Under the pieces are notes generated by a model, which saw only the letters and a list, made by a program, of their open reading frames with translations, did no database searches and was not told the DNA's origin. Of a DNA stretch of 9,293 bases, positions 5,622 through 9,293 are shown piece by piece. Both the position numbers and the translations under genes were made by a program. How positions within the stretch are numbered: the stretch's first letter is position 1; the number at the start of each line of letters is the position of its first letter. Source of the stretch: an uncultured Prevotella sp. (GTDB taxonomy: Bacteria > Bacteroidota > Bacteroidia > Bacteroidales > Bacteroidaceae); the NCBI GenBank assembly GCA_900543585.1, contig UQRP01000054.1, positions 1-9,293 on the forward strand. Direction: 5' to 3'.

Positions 5622-7265
5622 TTAGCACTCACACTTCCAAGGCTTCAGCTCCTTGAAGAAATCGTGGCCCTTGTCATCAACGAGGATGAAGGCAGGGAAG
5701 TTCTCCACGGTAATCTTCCAGATGGCTTCCATGCCGAGCTCAGGATACTCCACGCACTCGATGCTCTTGATGCAGTCCTTGCTCAGGACAGCAGCCACAC
5801 CACCGATAGTACCGAGATAGAAGCCACCATGCTTCTTGCAGGCGTCAGTGACGAGCTGTGTGCGGTTGCCCTTACCAATCATAATCATCGAACCGCCATG
5901 AGCCTGGAACTCGTCGACATACGGATCCATACGATTGGAGGTTGTCGGACCCATAGAACCGCAAGGATAGCCTTCCGGAGTCTTGGCAGGACCTGCATAG
6001 AGCACAGGATGGTTCTTGAAGTAGTCGGGCAGCTCCTCACCATTGTCAAGGCGGGCTTTCAGCTTAGCATGAGCGATGTCGCGGGCTACGATGATGGTGC
6101 CGTTGAGGATGACACGGGTAGAGACAGGATACTTGGTGAGTATAGCGCGGGCCTTGTCGATGCCCTCATCGAGGTTGATGACGACGCCACCGTTCTCACC
6201 GGGCTTCTGCAGGTCAGCAGGGATAAGGTTGCCGGGGTTGGTATCCATCTTCTCCAACCAGATACCGTCACGATTAATCTTGGCCTTGATATTACGGTCG
6301 GCAGAGCAGCTCACGCCGAGGCCGATAGGACAGGAGGCGCCATGACGGGGCAGACGGATGACACGGATGTCGTGAGCAAAGGCCTTGCCACCGAACTGAG
6401 CGCCCAGACCGATTCTGTGAGCCTCTTTGAGGAGCTTGGCCTCAAGGTCGAGATCACGGAAAGCACGGCCGGTCTCATCACCGCTTGTAGGCAGGCTGTC
6501 GAGATAATGGATAGAGCCGAGCTTCACGGTGAGCAAGTTCTTCTCAGCAGAGGTACCGCCGATGACGAAGCAGATGTGGTAAGGCGGGCAAGCGGCTGTA
6601 CCTAAGCTCTTCATCTTCTCCACGAGGAAAGGCAGCAGGGTGCCCTCATTCTGGATGGTAGCCTTTGTCATCGGATAGAAATAAGTCTTGTTGGCAGAGC
6701 CACCACCTTTTGCTACCATCACGAAGCGATACTCCTCACCGGAGGTAGCCTCGATGTCGATCTGAGCGGGTAGGTTGCACTTGGTGTTCACCTCATCGTA
6801 CATCGTCAGCGGTGCATTCTGAGAATAGCGGAGGTTGTCCTGTGTGAAGGTGTTGTAGACACCACGTGAGAGGGCCTCTTCCTCGTCGAAGTCGGCCCAC
6901 ACCTGCTGACCTTTCTCTCCATGAATGATGGCAGTACCCGTATCCTGGCAGAAGGGCAGCACGCCCTTGACAGCGGTCTCGGCATTGCGGAGGAGTGTCA
7001 GGGCCACATACTTATCGTTGTCGCTGGCCTCAGGATCGTTGAGGATAGCAGCCACCTGCTCGTTGTGTTTGCGGCGGAGGCAGAACTCTACATCGTGGAA
7101 GGCTTCCTGAGCCAGAAGGGTAAGAGCCTCGGGAGTAACCTTCAAAATCTCCTTGCCCTCGAAAGTTGACGTGCTCACTCCCTCCTTGGAGAGAAGACGA
7201 TACTCAGTATCGTCCTCACCAAGCTGAAACATAGGAGCAAACTTAAAATCTACTGTTTTTGCCAT
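5622..7265 (-). CDS. fumA: Fumarate hydratase class I, [4Fe-4S]
   Basis: A single-chain, iron-sulfur-dependent class I fumarase that interconverts fumarate and (S)-malate in the cytosol. In Bacteroidales this step feeds the fumarate/succinate branch of fermentation. The 547-residue length matches the roughly 548 of Escherichia coli FumA. Residues about 45-340 form the alpha-type catalytic domain. Candidate cluster cysteines are C106 (in PFCQDTGTA), C226 (AACPPYH) and C320 (GVSCSADRN), with C312 a nearby alternative. The C-terminal beta-type domain carries GSMGPTTSNRMDPYVDEFQ and GGSMIMIGKGNRT. I chose the ATG at 7265 (MAKTVDF) because it gives the family length. An in-frame ATG at 7298 would add 11 residues and overlap the upstream stop. 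It begins 13 bases after the M16 peptidase gene, so the two are probably co-transcribed. Class I enzymes are oxygen- and superoxide-sensitive, which fits an anaerobe. The gene symbol follows E. coli usage and could equally be given as fumB. Confidence 0.95.
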   Translation of the reverse strand: MAKTVDFKFAPMFQLGEDDTEYRLLSKEGVSTSTFEGKEILKVTPEALTLLAQEAFHDVEFCLRRKHNEQVAAILNDPEASDNDKYVALTLLRNAETAVKGVLPFCQDTGTAIIHGEKGQQVWADFDEEEALSRGVYNTFTQDNLRYSQNAPLTMYDEVNTKCNLPAQIDIEATSGEEYRFVMVAKGGGSANKTYFYPMTKATIQNEGTLLPFLVEKMKSLGTAACPPYHICFVIGGTSAEKNLLTVKLGSIHYLDSLPTSGDETGRAFRDLDLEAKLLKEAHRIGLGAQFGGKAFAHDIRVIRLPRHGASCPIGLGVSCSADRNIKAKINRDGIWLEKMDTNPGNLIPADLQKPGENGGVVINLDEGIDKARAILTKYPVSTRVILNGTIIVARDIAHAKLKARLDNGEELPDYFKNHPVLYAGPAKTPEGYPCGSMGPTTSNRMDPYVDEFQAHGGSMIMIGKGNRTQLVTDACKKHGGFYLGTIGGVAAVLSKDCIKSIECVEYPELGMEAIWKITVENFPAFILVDDKGHDFFKELKPWKCEC

Positions 7266-7278
7266 AATGTTTTTATAA

Positions 7279-9293
7279 TTAGAATCCGAAAATATCATAT
7301 TTAGAAAGTTTCGTCACCGGTCCTATCTTCTGAAGCGTGTTCATGTCGAGCTCCTTTTCATCACCGAGGATGATATAGCGATAGGGCTTGTTGGAGATGT
7401 TCTCCTTAGCGAACTTCACCAGGTCGGACATGGTCAGCGACGGCAGTTTGTCGTAGATAACCTTGTTGATGTCGTAGTCGAGACCACGCTTGCGGGCAGC
7501 GAGATAGGCGTTGAGGACCGCGAACTTTGTCGTGCGAGCCGTAGCCAAGGTCTTTGTCAGACTCTGCTTGGCGAGGTCGAAACCAGCCTGCCGCTCCGGC
7601 ATGTTGTTGAGCAAGTCGTTGAACTCCTTGATGCACTCCGGCATCTTGTCATTCTGCGTGATGATATAGGTGTTGAAGCTCTCAGGTTCACCCTTACGCC
7701 GAGGAGTTGTCAACCATGCACCGGCACTGTAAGCCAGACCGCGAGCCTCACGAAGCTCCTGGAAGACAATAGCGTTCATACCGCCACCGAAATACTCACC
7801 AAAGAGAGCATTGACAGGTGCCTCATCGGGTGTCCACTGCTTGCCCTCGTTGAGATACTGCGTCATATAGATGTTCTTGGCATCGTAGGGCGCCAGCACC
7901 ACCTCATTCTGCTTCGTCGTGGTCTGCGTATAGCGGCGGGCGGCAGGAAGTGTCGTCGTCATCGTGCAAGGATAGTTCTTGGCTACGATGGACTCCACCT
8001 GCTTCATGGGAGTAGCACCATAATATAATAATGTGTATTTACCCAAATTCTTCAGCAAGTCCAAGAGCTGCTGAGGGTCGGCTTTCTTCATCTCGTCAGC
8101 GCTCATGATATTCCGCATGGGGTTGTAGGCACCATATTCAGCGTAGTTGACCAAGGCACTGTAGCAGGACTCCTGGTCACCCTTCATATCGTTGCGCTGT
8201 TTGATGGCCAGTCCCACAGCCGTCTGATAGCTGTCGTTATCCGCCTTGGCATGATTGATATAGTCGCCTAAGAGGGCAAGAGCCTTCGGCATATTCTCGT
8301 TGAGTCCGCTGAGGGAGATACGGGTCTCGTCAGACTTCACGCTGACGCTGTAGTCGCAGGCTAACTGATAGAAAGCCTTCTTGATGTCGTTGGCAGAGCG
8401 GGTAGCCGTGCCAACATAGTCGAGATATTCGGCGGCAACCTCCAACTTATTACTGTTCTCCTTTCCTACAGGGAAGACAAGGGCGAGGTCGAAGAGATCG
8501 TCGGTGGTGTTCGGCTTATAGAGCACCTCAGCACCATTCTTCATCCGACCTTTTGTCAAATCCTTATTGAAGTCGATGAACTGCGGCTGGATAGGCGCTG
8601 GGTTGGAATTGACGATAGCCGTGAGGAAGTCGCTGTGCTTGTCGTTATTGGTAGGAATCGGCGTGATATGTGGTTTCTCAATCTTATGAATGGTCGTGTC
8701 GTTGCCCAAACGCTTATAGACACAGACATAGTTGTCAAGGAAGTGGCGACGGGTAAAGTCCACTATCTGCTGCTTCGTCATCTTCTCCATACGGTTCATC
8801 TGACCGACGACATGGGCCCAGTCCTCACCATTGATAAAGGCGTCCTTCATCATCTCCGTACGGTTCTTATTCTTGTCCAGACTACGCAGGAGATTGAGCT
8901 TTTTATTGGCGATGACGGCTTTGACGAGGTTTTCGTCAAACTCGCCGCGCTTCAGCTTCTCTATCTCAGCCAGCATCAGGTCACGAACCTCTTCGAGGGT
9001 CTGACCCTGCTTGGGCATACCTTGCGCAAAGAAGATGGAATAGTCGGTAAGGCCTTCTACCCCGGTTCCTGCTCCCATAATCTTCATCGGCTGGTTGAGG
9101 TCGATGTCCATCAGTCCTGCCTTGCCATTGGAGAGGATGTCGGAGACTACGCTAAGGGTGTCAAGCTGGTCAGAGGCTGCTTTCTCAAACTTCCAGCCCA
9201 ACATGACATTCTCCGCCTCCTGCCCCACGACGGTGGTGTCGACATGCTGCGTCAGGTCGGCAACAGGCGCATACTCCGGGCGGGAGAGCGTCG
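7279..9293 (-). CDS. M16 family zinc peptidase, 5' end cut by window
   Basis: The C-terminal 670 or so residues of a pitrilysin/insulinase-type (M16) metallopeptidase; the frame is open to the window edge. Full-length two-unit members are about 900-950 residues, so the signal peptide and the first-domain HxxEH zinc site should lie to the right. The visible part holds the end of the first unit and a whole second unit. That unit starts near 8580 and has AAEYLDYVGTATRSANDIKK where an active unit has HxxEH, so it is the expected inactive half. Further on, GGGMNAIVFQELREARGLAY carries the conserved C-domain Arg (7750-7752) and Tyr (7729-7731), seven residues apart as in insulysin-type enzymes. The family is normally exported in Bacteroidetes and degrades peptides in the periplasm or at the envelope. 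The stop lies 13 bases before the fumarase ATG. Confidence 0.9.
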   Translation of the reverse strand, partial: TLSRPEYAPVADLTQHVDTTVVGQEAENVMLGWKFEKAASDQLDTLSVVSDILSNGKAGLMDIDLNQPMKIMGAGTGVEGLTDYSIFFAQGMPKQGQTLEEVRDLMLAEIEKLKRGEFDENLVKAVIANKKLNLLRSLDKNKNRTEMMKDAFINGEDWAHVVGQMNRMEKMTKQQIVDFTRRHFLDNYVCVYKRLGNDTTIHKIEKPHITPIPTNNDKHSDFLTAIVNSNPAPIQPQFIDFNKDLTKGRMKNGAEVLYKPNTTDDLFDLALVFPVGKENSNKLEVAAEYLDYVGTATRSANDIKKAFYQLACDYSVSVKSDETRISLSGLNENMPKALALLGDYINHAKADNDSYQTAVGLAIKQRNDMKGDQESCYSALVNYAEYGAYNPMRNIMSADEMKKADPQQLLDLLKNLGKYTLLYYGATPMKQVESIVAKNYPCTMTTTLPAARRYTQTTTKQNEVVLAPYDAKNIYMTQYLNEGKQWTPDEAPVNALFGEYFGGGMNAIVFQELREARGLAYSAGAWLTTPRRKGEPESFNTYIITQNDKMPECIKEFNDLLNNMPERQAGFDLAKQSLTKTLATARTTKFAVLNAYLAARKRGLDYDINKVIYDKLPSLTMSDLVKFAKENISNKPYRYIILGDEKELDMNTLQKIGPVTKLSKYDIFGF

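Noticed and set aside
5664..6605. A 313-codon rightward ORF opposite the fumarase gene
   Set aside because: It is entirely antisense to a clearly recognised enzyme, has no recognisable domain, and such mirror ORFs are common opposite codon-biased genes.
1..9293. CRISPR array, tRNA, rRNA or phage attachment site
   Set aside because: No regularly spaced direct repeats, cloverleaf-like tRNA sequence or rRNA-like stretch was seen, and nearly all of the window is coding.

Overview
The window looks like chromosomal DNA of a Bacteroidales bacterium, most likely a Prevotella/Segatella-type anaerobe. The evidence is moderate GC content, AT-rich leaders without clear Shine-Dalgarno sequences, a perfect match to the Bacteroidetes -7 promoter box (TAnnTTTG), and the set of protein families. 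The genus call is an inference, not a database result.

Layout. The left edge (1-425) is one end of an insertion sequence, read leftwards. It carries a small IS3-type OrfA (helix-turn-helix plus coiled coil), with the rest of the element outside the window. Next comes a 129-base regulatory stretch with two palindromes and a Bacteroidetes-type promoter. It drives a rightward OPT-family oligopeptide transporter gene (555-2543), which ends in a strong intrinsic terminator with a 17-bp perfect stem. Between that terminator and the next gene is a 27-codon rightward ORF that encodes little more than a signal peptide. It abuts the stop codon of the convergent gene and looks like the stump of a lost secreted protein.

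The remaining three genes all run leftwards. From upstream to downstream they are a two-domain M16 (pitrilysin/insulinase-type) zinc peptidase (5' end cut by the window edge), a class I [4Fe-4S] fumarate hydratase 13 bases later, and, after a 121-base gap with a terminator-like inverted repeat, a large UvrD/Rep-type helicase. The helicase has a complete DEDDh 3'-5' exonuclease domain inserted between helicase motifs IV and V. This single-chain helicase-nuclease is the most unusual protein in the window.

How the genes fit together. Fumarase is a central enzyme of fumarate/succinate metabolism in these anaerobes. The M16 peptidase and the OPT transporter could both serve peptide turnover and uptake, but they are on opposite strands and separated by about 5 kb, so a joint pathway is not shown. 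The helicase-nuclease is probably a DNA repair or recombination enzyme. I see no CRISPR array, tRNA, rRNA or prophage genes, and no multi-gene defence island. No stretch over 300 bases lacks a gene.
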